Shown here: in pieces, positions 1 to 7,925 of the stretch
Layout of the letters: the number at the start of each line of letters is the position of its first letter
How positions within the stretch are numbered: position 1 is the stretch's first letter
Assembly: GCF_009208555.1 (NCBI RefSeq)
Contig: NZ_WFLI01000018.1
Location: 1 to 64,000, forward strand
Length of the DNA: 64,000 nt
Origin: Janthinobacterium violaceinigrum
GTDB taxonomy: Bacteria > Pseudomonadota > Gammaproteobacteria > Burkholderiales > Burkholderiaceae_D
Direction: 5' to 3'
Translations under genes and position numbers: made by a program
Notes under the pieces: model-generated
Seen by the model: the letters and a program-made list of their open reading frames with translations, nothing else
Told to the model about the DNA's origin: nothing
Database searches by the model: none

Positions 1-471
1 AGGCGGCCAGATGCGGATGGACGCGCGGCCGTGTTCGTTCCCGTCTCGGGCGTCAAGGAAGATGTCTTGTTGACTATACGCAAGGGAGCGGCCGCCGCCT
101 TGGCCGACCCTTTTGGCGCATTGCCGCCGGCGAGCGCGCCCGGCCAGCGGAGCAGCGTGGCGGGCCCCGACCCGCGCCGGGTACGCGAGCCGCTGGAAAG
201 CGTGCCCTTGCCAGCCATCAGCATGGTGGGCAGCGTGCAACAGGCGGGACGCCTGAGCGCGCTGCTGCTGGCGGGCCAGCGTGTGTACCGGGTGGCGGTA
301 GGCCAATATCTGGGGCCGGACCACGGTCTCGTCACGCAGGTCAGCGAGCAGGCGCTGCAGTACCGGGAGTTGCTGCAGGACGCGGGAGGCGGGTGGCGCG
401 AACGGCGTGGCAGCCTGTCGCTGCAAAAGACGGGCGAGGTCAAAGCCGGTGTGCGGGAGGACGCGCCATGA
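1..471 (+). CDS. pilP: Type IV pilus assembly lipoprotein PilP (5' partial)
   Basis: The inner-membrane lipoprotein PilP links the PilMNO platform to the PilQ secretin in the type IV pilus machine. The visible C-terminal part has the PilP pattern: DPF, then R-REPLE, PLPAISMVG, RVAVGQYLGPDHG, and a closing W-RERRGSLSL strand. The frame is open to base 1 with no stop. The GTG at 31 is the first possible start inside the window, but no lipoprotein signal follows it, so the true start is probably left of the window. The stop TGA (469-471) overlaps the pilQ ATG (468) as ATGA, which indicates translational coupling. Confidence 0.85.
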   Translation, partial: RRPDADGRAAVFVPVSGVKEDVLLTIRKGAAAALADPFGALPPASAPGQRSSVAGPDPRRVREPLESVPLPAISMVGSVQQAGRLSALLLAGQRVYRVAVGQYLGPDHGLVTQVSEQALQYRELLQDAGGGWRERRGSLSLQKTGEVKAGVREDAP

Positions 472-1895
472 AGCCGTTTGTCTGGCTGTGCTCGATGTGC
501 CTGAGTTGGCTGCATGGCGCCGCCATGGCCGGGGACGAAGCGGTGGTGCAGGTGACGGCGCCGCGATTGTATGCGGGCGAGAAAATCTCCGTCGATTTCC
601 AGAACGTGGGCGTGCGCGCGGCCCTGCACATCCTGGCCGACGCGTCGGGGCAAAACATCATCGCCAGCGACAGCGTGGCGGGCAACCTGACTCTGCGCCT
701 GCGCGACTTGCCGTGGGACCAGGCGCTCGACGTGCTGCTGCAGGCGAAAGGCCTGGACATGCGGCGCCATGGCAACGTGCTGTGGATTGCACCGCGCGAG
801 GAAATCCTCGCACGCGAAAAACTGGAGCTCGAAACGCGCGCGCAGATCGCGGAACTCGAACCCTTGCAGTCGGCCATCTTCCAGCTCAATTACCAGAAGG
901 CGGAAGCGTTCCGCACCGTGTTCGGCCTCGATGCGGGGGAAGGGCGCAGCCGGCTGCTGTCGCGCCGCGGCAGCGTGCTGATCGAGCCGCGCACGAACCA
1001 GCTGTTTGTGACGGACGTGCCGGTGCGCCTGGAACAGATCCGCCAGCTGATCGCCAAGACAGATATTGCAACACGACAAGTCATGATCGAGGCGCGCATC
1101 GTCGAAGCGAACGACAGTTTCAGCCGCAACCTGGGCGCGCGCCTGGGTTTTACGGACCAGCGGCTGGCGGCGGGCCAGGTGCCCGGCTTTTCCCTGGGCG
1201 GCAGCGGGCGCCGCGCGGCCATCGGCGGCACGTATCAGGGCGTGGGCGAGGCGACGGGACAAACGGTGGCCGGCGCCGGTGCCTTCGTGCCGAACACGCA
1301 ATTCGTCAACTTGCCGGCCGCCAGCATCAATGGCTTGCAGCCGGCCAGTTTTGCCCTGAGCCTGTTTTCGGCGGCCGCCAACCGTTTCCTGAACCTGGAG
1401 CTGTCCGCGCTGGAAGCCGATGGCCGGGGCAAGATCATATCGAGTCCCCGCGTGGTGACGGCCGACAAGGTGCTGGCGCTGATCGAGCAGGGCATCGAGC
1501 TGCCGTACCAGGTGGCCACCAGCAGCGGTGCCACGTCGATCACGTTCCGCAAGGCAAACCTGCGTCTGGAAGTGACGCCGCAGATCACGCCGGACGGCAA
1601 CGTGGTGCTGGACGTGGATGTCAACAAGGATAGCGTGGGCCAGGAAACCCGTTCCGGCTTCGCCATCGACACCAAGCACGTGCGCACGCAAGTGATGGTG
1701 GAAGACGGTGGCACGGTCGTGCTGGGCGGCATTTATCAGCAGTCCGAACGGGGCACGGACAGCAAGGTGCCGCTGCTGGGCGACATCCCCGTACTCGGCG
1801 TTTTTTTCCGCAGCACGGGCCGCAGTCAAGAAAAAACGGAACTGATGGTGTTTATTACGCCGAAAATAGTGGCAGATCGGCCAGCAACACGTTAA
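468..1895 (+). CDS. pilQ: Type IV pilus secretin PilQ, short form without AMIN domains
   Basis: PilQ forms the outer-membrane secretin pore through which the type IV pilus passes. The product is 475 aa. It has a Sec signal (ending about AAMA), then directly an STN/secretin N0 domain (about 35-95), an N1 NolW-type domain (about 130-200) and the secretin barrel to the C-terminus (VPLLGDIPVLGVFFRS, ELMVFITPKI). Most betaproteobacterial PilQ proteins are around 700 aa with N-terminal AMIN domains; those are absent here, so its size is closer to HofQ or Haemophilus ComE. The ATG at 468 overlaps the pilP stop and is followed by a good signal peptide, which decides the start over the upstream in-frame codon at 393. 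Confidence 0.9.
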   Translation: MKPFVWLCSMCLSWLHGAAMAGDEAVVQVTAPRLYAGEKISVDFQNVGVRAALHILADASGQNIIASDSVAGNLTLRLRDLPWDQALDVLLQAKGLDMRRHGNVLWIAPREEILAREKLELETRAQIAELEPLQSAIFQLNYQKAEAFRTVFGLDAGEGRSRLLSRRGSVLIEPRTNQLFVTDVPVRLEQIRQLIAKTDIATRQVMIEARIVEANDSFSRNLGARLGFTDQRLAAGQVPGFSLGGSGRRAAIGGTYQGVGEATGQTVAGAGAFVPNTQFVNLPAASINGLQPASFALSLFSAAANRFLNLELSALEADGRGKIISSPRVVTADKVLALIEQGIELPYQVATSSGATSITFRKANLRLEVTPQITPDGNVVLDVDVNKDSVGQETRSGFAIDTKHVRTQVMVEDGGTVVLGGIYQQSERGTDSKVPLLGDIPVLGVFFRSTGRSQEKTELMVFITPKIVADRPATR

Positions 1896-1941
1896 TGTCA
1901 CATCTTTACGTTTAAGTAACAATGCAGACGAAAGCGGACTG

Positions 1942-4188
1942 ATGGCGACTATGCGGAATTTTTCTTTGGGCAATACTTCTTGGAGTAGGGCATTGAATTG
2001 GCTGGCTTTGCTGGTGATGAGCACGGTACTGGCCGCCTGTGGTGGCGGTGGCGGCGACCCGACCCTGGGCGTCAAGGATGGCGCGAATGCCGGTGTCGGC
2101 AGCGTGGTATTGGTTACTGGTGCAACAACTATTGTTGCTTCGGGCGCGGATGGCACGGAAGTCGTGCTGACGGCCGTGGTGAAAAATCCCGGCAATAATG
2201 CCATGACAGGGCAAACGGTGACCTTCACTGCCAGTTCCGGCACCGTCAGCAATACCAACCGCGTGACGGATGCCAACGGCACGGTGACGGAAAAACTCAG
2301 CGTGAAAGGCGATGCGAGCTTGCGCGACATTACCATCAAGGCCAGCAGCGGCGGCGTGGAATCGGCCCCCGTGGTGGTGAAAGTGGTGCCTGTCACGTCC
2401 GGCATCGCCACCTTGTTGCTGACGTCGTCCGGCGGAACCCTGGCGTCGTCGGGCGGTACCTCCGTCAACGTGATCGCCTTTGTCAAAGATGCCAACAATG
2501 CCGTGGTGCCCGATGCCAGCGTGACATTCAGTGCCGATTCGGGCGCGCTGGGCGCGACGAAGGTCAGCACCAATGCGCAGGGGCAGGCTTTGGTCAGCCT
2601 GAATACGGGCGGCGACGCCAGCTTGCGCACGATCAAGGTCACGGCCAGCGCGGGGGCGCAGACGGCCAGCACGGACATCGGCGTCAGCGGCACGCGGCTG
2701 GTCATCAACGCCTTTTCGACGGTGAACCTGAAGACGAGCACCGACATGGTGGTCAAGCTGGTCGATTCGAGCGGCAACCCCCTCGTTGGCAAGCCGGTGA
2801 CGTTCAGCGCGCGCAGCAATGCCATTACGGTCAAAGGGGGCGGCGCCAGTCCTGCATTGACCGACAACAACGGCCAGCTGGTGTTGAACTATAACGCCCA
2901 GGCGGGCAGCAGCGACAGCATCAGCGTCAAGGCGCAAGGCGACAGCGTAGTGTTGCCTATTACAATCAATGCATCGAACTTCACGATCAATGCCGTGTCG
3001 GGCAGCAATGTTGCGTTGTCTACCCTGAACACGAATACCTGCTATGCGGTGACGGTGCATAGCGATGTGGCTGGCGTGCCACAAACGGGCAGTGTGCGTT
3101 TCAGTACGTCGCGCGGTACCATCTACCAGGACGCTGCGTGCGGCACGCCGTTGCAGGCGCCGCTGGCGCTGGCGGGCGGCAATGCCATCGCCTACGTACA
3201 GGCCAGCGGCGCGGGCCAGACGGCCCTTACGGCGCGGTACGAAGGCAGCGGCGTTTCGGTGCAGTCGGAAGTGGAGTTTGTCGCGCCGTTGACGGCCCAG
3301 GCCACGATCAGCCTGCAAGCCGATCCGGCGGTCATCGGCGCCAATACGGCCGGCAGCACGGCGCAGCGCAGTGCCTTGCGCGCCATCGTGCGCGATGGCA
3401 CGGCGGAAAACAATCTGGTCAAGAACGCCCAAGTGAGCTTCTCGATCCAGGCCGATGCCAGCAATGGTTCGCTGAGCTCGCCTTCGCTGGTCAGCACCGA
3501 CAGCGATGGCGCGGCCACGGTCAGCTACATCGCGGGGCAGGGCACCACCGGTGTCGATGGCGTCGTCGTCAAGGCGCAGCTGCAGGACGTATCGAGCAAT
3601 GCCGCCACGGTCAAGCTGACGGTGACGAAAAAATCGCTGTTCATCAGCGCCGGCAGCGGCAACGCGCTCGATGCCTCCGACAGCAGCACTTACCGCAAGA
3701 CGTATAGCGTGTTCGTGACGGATGCCGCCGGCAATCCCGTGCCGGATGTGATCATCACTGCCGCCGCCTGGCCCCGCTATTACTACAAGGGCTATCTGCA
3801 GTATTCCCTGGCTGCCCAGTCGTGGATAGTCGTTAGGACAGCGAATGCCTGTGACAATGAAGACAAGGACCGCAGCGGCACCTTCAATCCGAATAACGAC
3901 TACAACCTGAATGGCCGTCTCGACCCGGGCATTCCGCTCAATTTGTCGACCGGCGGCAAGACCGACAGCTCGGGAACGGCGAGCGTCACCCTGACTTATC
4001 CGCGCGACAGGGCCAACTGGCTGGACGTCGAATTGACGATTCGTGGCAATAGTTCCGGGACGGAGGCAACTTATGTCGGTTACACTTTGCTTCCGGGGCT
4101 GGCTACGGACTTTAACCGCGTGGATGTTTCCCCTCCAGGCGTATTTAGTCCTTATGGGCAAGCCACTGATTGTCGAAATCCAAATTAA
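1942..4188 (+). CDS. Lipoprotein with tandem bacterial Ig-like (Big_1/invasin) domains
   Basis: The 748-aa product has a long signal ending in a lipobox (LAAC, Cys33) and a Gly-rich linker, so it should be an outer-membrane-anchored lipoprotein. About five to six Ig-like repeats follow. Each has the Big_1 pattern of VVLTAxVK, VTFTAS, TDANGxVTEKL and a DASLRxITIKA-type strand, at spacings near 90-110 residues. Residues about 640-670 (DNEDKDRSGTFNPNNDYNLNGRLD region) are Asp/Asn-rich and resemble dockerin-like or EF-hand-like calcium loops. Such proteins act in adhesion or the cell surface; no specific ligand can be named. It interrupts the usual pilQ-aroK adjacency. The ATG at 1951 is an alternative start. 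Confidence 0.75.
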   Translation: MATMRNFSLGNTSWSRALNWLALLVMSTVLAACGGGGGDPTLGVKDGANAGVGSVVLVTGATTIVASGADGTEVVLTAVVKNPGNNAMTGQTVTFTASSGTVSNTNRVTDANGTVTEKLSVKGDASLRDITIKASSGGVESAPVVVKVVPVTSGIATLLLTSSGGTLASSGGTSVNVIAFVKDANNAVVPDASVTFSADSGALGATKVSTNAQGQALVSLNTGGDASLRTIKVTASAGAQTASTDIGVSGTRLVINAFSTVNLKTSTDMVVKLVDSSGNPLVGKPVTFSARSNAITVKGGGASPALTDNNGQLVLNYNAQAGSSDSISVKAQGDSVVLPITINASNFTINAVSGSNVALSTLNTNTCYAVTVHSDVAGVPQTGSVRFSTSRGTIYQDAACGTPLQAPLALAGGNAIAYVQASGAGQTALTARYEGSGVSVQSEVEFVAPLTAQATISLQADPAVIGANTAGSTAQRSALRAIVRDGTAENNLVKNAQVSFSIQADASNGSLSSPSLVSTDSDGAATVSYIAGQGTTGVDGVVVKAQLQDVSSNAATVKLTVTKKSLFISAGSGNALDASDSSTYRKTYSVFVTDAAGNPVPDVIITAAAWPRYYYKGYLQYSLAAQSWIVVRTANACDNEDKDRSGTFNPNNDYNLNGRLDPGIPLNLSTGGKTDSSGTASVTLTYPRDRANWLDVELTIRGNSSGTEATYVGYTLLPGLATDFNRVDVSPPGVFSPYGQATDCRNPN

Positions 4189-4200
4189 TTGTCGCAGCAC

Positions 4201-5847
4201 ATGCAAAATCTGTTTTTAGTAGGCCTCATGGGCGCAGGCAAAACCACGATCGGGCGCATCCTGGCCCGCAAGCTGGGCTTGCGCTTTGTCGATTCCGACC
4301 ACGAAATCGAGGCACGCACGGGAGCGACCATCCCGTGGATCTTTGAAATCGAGGGCGAGGCCAGCTTTCGTCGGCGCGAGGCCGAAGTTATCCGCGACCT
4401 GAGCGCCCAGGAAGGCATCGTCATGGCCACGGGCGGCGGCGCCATCCTCAATGCCGACAGCCGCGCCTACCTGAAGGAGCGGGGCACGGTGGTCTACCTG
4501 CGCGCCAGCGTCAGCAACATCCTCGCGCGCACCAGCCACGACAAGAACCGCCCCCTGCTGCAGACGGCCGACCCGCGCAAGAAGCTGGAAGAACTGACGT
4601 CGCAGCGCGAGCCCCATTACATGGAAGTGGCCGACATTGTGATCGACACGGGCCGTCCTAACGTACAATCGATGGTTCAGACCATCCTGATGCAGCTGGC
4701 CAGCCTCGAATGCGAGGCCTCGCCCAACTGCGTCATTCATGCAGAGCCTTCCATGAACGAGCAATCCAAAATGTTGTTGAGCGTAGACCTCGACGAGCGT
4801 AGTTATCCGATCGCCATCGGCCCTGGCCTGCTGGCCGACGCCGATGCGCTGCTGCGCCATATCAGCGGCCACAAGGTGGCCATCGTGACCAATACCACCG
4901 TCGCCCCCCTGTACCTGGGCCGCCTGCAGGCGGCGCTGGCCAGCGATGGCCGCGAAGTGATCAGCATCGTCCTGCCGGACGGCGAAGAATATAAAAACTG
5001 GGCCAGCCTGATGCAGATCTTCGACGCGCTGCTGGCCAACAAATGCGACCGCAAGACCACCCTGGTCGCGCTGGGCGGCGGCGTGATCGGCGACCTGACC
5101 GGCTATGCGGCGGCCAGCTACATGCGCGGCATCGGCTTCGTGCAGGTGCCCACCACCCTGCTGGCGCAGGTCGATTCCTCCGTCGGCGGCAAGACGGGCA
5201 TCAACCACCCGCTGGGCAAGAACATGATCGGCGCCTTCTACCAGCCGCGCGCCGTGATCGCCGACACCTCGACCCTGGAAACCCTGCCGGCGCGCGAGCT
5301 GTCGGCCGGCCTGGCCGAAGTGATCAAGCATGGCGCCATCATCGACGCGGCATTCTTCGACTGGATCGAGGCAAACATGGCCAAGCTGATGGCGCGCGAC
5401 AAGGGCGCCCTGGCTTACGCCATCGCCCGCTCGTGCGAGATCAAGGCCGACGTGGTGCGCCAGGACGAACGCGAAGGCGGCTTGCGCGCCATCCTGAATT
5501 TCGGCCACACCTTCGGCCACGCCATCGAGGCGGGCCTGGGCTACGGCCACTGGCTGCACGGCGAAGCCGTCGGCTGCGGCATGGTGATGGCGGCCGACCT
5601 GTCCTGCCGCATGGGCTATATCGACCAGGCGGCCGTGGAGCGCGTGCGCGCGCTGGTCGCCGCCGCCGGCCTGCCGGTCAAGGCGCCGGACCTCGGCGTC
5701 GAGCGCTGGCTGGAGCTGATGGAAGTGGACAAGAAGAACGAGGGCGGCGCCATCAAGTTCATCCTGTTGCAACCCCTGGGCAGCCCGAACATCACGTCCG
5801 CGCCGCACGAACTGGTGCTGGCTACCCTGGCCGCCGGAGTGCAATAA
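4201..5847 (+). CDS. aroKB: Fused shikimate kinase / 3-dehydroquinate synthase (AroK-AroB)
   Basis: One uninterrupted 548-aa frame covers two steps of the shikimate pathway. Residues about 1-170 are shikimate kinase (AroK): Walker A GLMGAGKTT, VDSDHEIE and GGGAIL. Residues about 190-548 are 3-dehydroquinate synthase (AroB): LPDGEEYKNW, GGGVIGDLTGYAA, PTTLLAQVDSSVGGKTG and the zinc motif NFGHTFGHAIE. In most relatives these are two adjacent genes. An internal ATG at 4753 sits where AroB would normally begin (MNEQSK), so separate AroB translation is possible, but no stop codon precedes it. The TTG at 4189 is in frame upstream; the ATG at 4201 matches AroK N-termini better. Confidence 0.9.
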   Translation: MQNLFLVGLMGAGKTTIGRILARKLGLRFVDSDHEIEARTGATIPWIFEIEGEASFRRREAEVIRDLSAQEGIVMATGGGAILNADSRAYLKERGTVVYLRASVSNILARTSHDKNRPLLQTADPRKKLEELTSQREPHYMEVADIVIDTGRPNVQSMVQTILMQLASLECEASPNCVIHAEPSMNEQSKMLLSVDLDERSYPIAIGPGLLADADALLRHISGHKVAIVTNTTVAPLYLGRLQAALASDGREVISIVLPDGEEYKNWASLMQIFDALLANKCDRKTTLVALGGGVIGDLTGYAAASYMRGIGFVQVPTTLLAQVDSSVGGKTGINHPLGKNMIGAFYQPRAVIADTSTLETLPARELSAGLAEVIKHGAIIDAAFFDWIEANMAKLMARDKGALAYAIARSCEIKADVVRQDEREGGLRAILNFGHTFGHAIEAGLGYGHWLHGEAVGCGMVMAADLSCRMGYIDQAAVERVRALVAAAGLPVKAPDLGVERWLELMEVDKKNEGGAIKFILLQPLGSPNITSAPHELVLATLAAGVQ

Positions 5848-5848
5848 C

Positions 5849-6985
5849 ATGCTGCCAGAAGACTTCCTCGCCTCGTATGCGGCCCACTCGGCACAGGGGC
5901 AGGGACGTCGCTTTGCCGAGGCGCCGCACGCCTCGCGCAGCCAGTTCCAGCGCGACCGCGACCGCATCATCCATTCCTCGGCCTTCCGCCGCCTCGAATA
6001 CAAGACCCAGGTGTTCCTCAATCACGAGGGAGACCTGTTCCGCACGCGCCTGACGCACAGCCTGGAAGTGGCGCAGGTGGGCCGCTCCATCGCGCGCAAC
6101 CTGCGCCTCAATGAAGACCTGGTCGAAGCCATCGCATTGGCGCATGACCTGGGCCACACGCCGTTCGGCCACGTGGGCCAGGACGTGCTCAATGAATGCA
6201 TGCGCGAGCACGGCGGCTTCGAGCACAACCTGCAAAGCCTGCGCGTGGTCGATACCCTGGAAGAGCATTACGGCGCCTTCGACGGTTTGAACCTGATGTT
6301 CGAGACGCGCGAAGGCATCCTGAAACACTGCTCGCTGGCGCACGCGCGCGAACTGGGTCCCGTGGCCCAGCGCTTCATCGACCGCACGCAACCGACCCTG
6401 GAAGCGCAGCTGACCAACTTGGCCGACGAAATCGCCTACAACAGCCACGATATCGATGACGGCCTGCGCTCCGGCCTGATCACCATCGCCCAGCTGGAAG
6501 AGGTGGAGTTCTTCGGCCGCCTGTGGCGCGACGTGCAGCAGGCGTTTCCCGGCCTGTCGGGCCGGCGCGCCATCTACGAAACCCTGCGCCGCCTGATCAC
6601 GGCGCTGGCCGACGACCTGATCGTCACGTCCACTGCCCTGATTGCCGACGCCGCGCCGCGCGACGTCAGCGAAGTGCGCGCCAGCCCTCCGCTGATCCGT
6701 TTTTCGGACGCCATGCGCAAGGATGCGACAGAGCTCAAGCGCTTTTTGCGCGCAAACCTGTACCGCCACTACCAGGTCAACCGCATGCGCGTGAAGGCCA
6801 GCCGCATCGTGCGCGAACTGTATGACAGCTTCATGGCCGAACCGGCCCTGCTGCCGCCCGATTATCAGGTCAGCGGTGACGATGTCACCAAGCAGGCGCG
6901 CAAGATCGCCGACTACATCGCCGGCATGACGGACCGCTACGCGATCCGCGAACACCGCCGGCTGTATTCTCTGGATGAATTGTAG
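5849..6985 (+). CDS. dgt: dGTP triphosphohydrolase-like protein
   Basis: HD-domain nucleotide hydrolase of the dGTPase family, which cleaves dNTPs to nucleosides and triphosphate. The 378-aa product has the conserved N-terminal RDRDRIIHSSAFRRLEYKTQVF, the HD region RLTHSLEVAQ...ALAHDLGHTPFGHVG, and NLADEIAYNSHDIDDG. It begins one base after the aroKB stop, in the conserved aroK-aroB-dgt order, so it is probably co-transcribed. This is the shorter dGTPase-like subfamily found in many proteobacteria; the true substrate preference cannot be read from sequence. Confidence 0.92.
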   Translation: MLPEDFLASYAAHSAQGQGRRFAEAPHASRSQFQRDRDRIIHSSAFRRLEYKTQVFLNHEGDLFRTRLTHSLEVAQVGRSIARNLRLNEDLVEAIALAHDLGHTPFGHVGQDVLNECMREHGGFEHNLQSLRVVDTLEEHYGAFDGLNLMFETREGILKHCSLAHARELGPVAQRFIDRTQPTLEAQLTNLADEIAYNSHDIDDGLRSGLITIAQLEEVEFFGRLWRDVQQAFPGLSGRRAIYETLRRLITALADDLIVTSTALIADAAPRDVSEVRASPPLIRFSDAMRKDATELKRFLRANLYRHYQVNRMRVKASRIVRELYDSFMAEPALLPPDYQVSGDDVTKQARKIADYIAGMTDRYAIREHRRLYSLDEL

Positions 6986-7060
6986 GTCGGATTAGGCCGC
7001 AGGCCGTCATCCGACAATACCGTTGGCGCGGCCGGTGGTGTCGGATTACGCGCTAATCCG
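6986..7060. repeat. Two adjacent REP-like hairpins after dgt
   Basis: Immediately behind the dgt stop lie two related inverted repeats. The first (6986-7015) pairs GTCGGAT with ATCCGAC and encloses GGCC-GCA-GGCC. The second (7042-7060) pairs CGGATTA with TAATCCG around CGCGC. Both share the core TCGGATTA and are followed by GCCTAC-type sequence, which suggests one repeat family in two orientations. They may act as a terminator or as a mobile extragenic palindrome. No gene lies between 6986 and 7202. Confidence 0.6.
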
Positions 7061-7202
7061 GCCTACTCCGCATTACCGGTCCTGTCAATTGGCATGATCA
7101 TCTAGCTTCCCACCCGATCACCCCAATACCCCCGCCGCATCTTCTTTTCTATCATGGCAGCAAGTCAACAAGGGCTTGCCGCCCATCGTCAAGGAGAGTG
7201 CC

Positions 7203-7922
7203 ATGATTGAATCGCGCCGCAGTTTCTTGCGCGCCTTGCCAGCCGTTACCATCGGGGCGGCCATCGCGCCGCTGCCCGGCAAGGCCGCCATGGCGGCCAC
7301 CAAGGGCGAAGGCGGGCAGCGCTGGGCGATGGTGGTCGATGTGCAGAAATGCATCGGCTGCCAGGCTTGCACGGTCTCCTGCATCATGGAAAACGCCGTG
7401 CCGGAAAACAGCTTCCGCACCGTCGTCTCCACCTATGAAGTGAAGGAAGAGAATCGCTGCGGCACCTACATGCTGCCGCGCCTGTGCAACCACTGCGCCA
7501 ATCCTCCCTGCATTCCCGTCTGTCCCGTGGGCGCCACCTTCCAGCGCAAGGATGGCGTCGTCGTCGTCGACGGCGATCGCTGCGTGGGCTGCGCCTACTG
7601 CGTGCAAGCCTGCCCGTACGACGCGCGCTTCATCAACCACGAAACGGGCAAGGCCGACAAATGCACGTTCTGCGCGCACCGCGTGGACGAGGGCCTGCTG
7701 CCGGCCTGCGTGGAAACCTGCGTGGGCGGCGCGCGCATCTTCGGCGACCTCAATGATCCGGAAAGCCTGGTGCACCAGCTGCTGACCGAGAACAAGGTGA
7801 AGGTGCTGAAACCCGAGCAGGGCACGCAGCCCCACGTGTTCTACCTGGGACTCGATACGCGCTTCGCCGGCCACGTCGAGGGCGAAGCGACACTTTGGCA
7901 ACCGAGCAAACACGGGAAATAA
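7203..7922 (+). CDS. ttrB: Tetrathionate reductase iron-sulfur subunit TtrB
   Basis: Electron-transfer subunit that passes electrons from the membrane subunit to the molybdenum subunit of tetrathionate reductase. The 239-aa product has a twin-arginine signal (RRSFLRALP at 5-13) for Tat export. Sixteen cysteines in four clusters (50/53/56/60, 95/98/103/107, 127/130/133/137, 154/157/169/173) fit four [4Fe-4S] centres of the DMSO-reductase B-subunit type. The ATG at 7203 has a strong AAGGAGA ribosome site; the upstream in-frame codon at 7176 would bury the Tat signal. It is the first gene of ttrB-ttrC-ttrA. The family assignment is secure; tetrathionate as substrate rests on TtrA and the adjacent TtrS/TtrR. 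Confidence 0.88.
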   Translation: MIESRRSFLRALPAVTIGAAIAPLPGKAAMAATKGEGGQRWAMVVDVQKCIGCQACTVSCIMENAVPENSFRTVVSTYEVKEENRCGTYMLPRLCNHCANPPCIPVCPVGATFQRKDGVVVVDGDRCVGCAYCVQACPYDARFINHETGKADKCTFCAHRVDEGLLPACVETCVGGARIFGDLNDPESLVHQLLTENKVKVLKPEQGTQPHVFYLGLDTRFAGHVEGEATLWQPSKHGK

Positions 7923-7925
7923 ACC

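Noticed and set aside
31..33. GTG at 31 as the true pilP start.
   Set aside because: No lipoprotein signal follows, and the frame is open to the left edge of the window. The gene is most likely truncated by the window.
1912..4206. A 764-codon minus-strand frame opposite the Ig-repeat lipoprotein.
   Set aside because: The plus-strand reading has a lipobox and Ig repeats. The minus-strand product is His/Arg/Ala-rich without any recognisable motif.
7087..7202. A sigma-54 promoter upstream of ttrB, suggested by TTGGCATGATCA.
   Set aside because: The GG and GC elements are not at the required 10-base spacing, and TtrR is a LuxR-type regulator that works with sigma-70.
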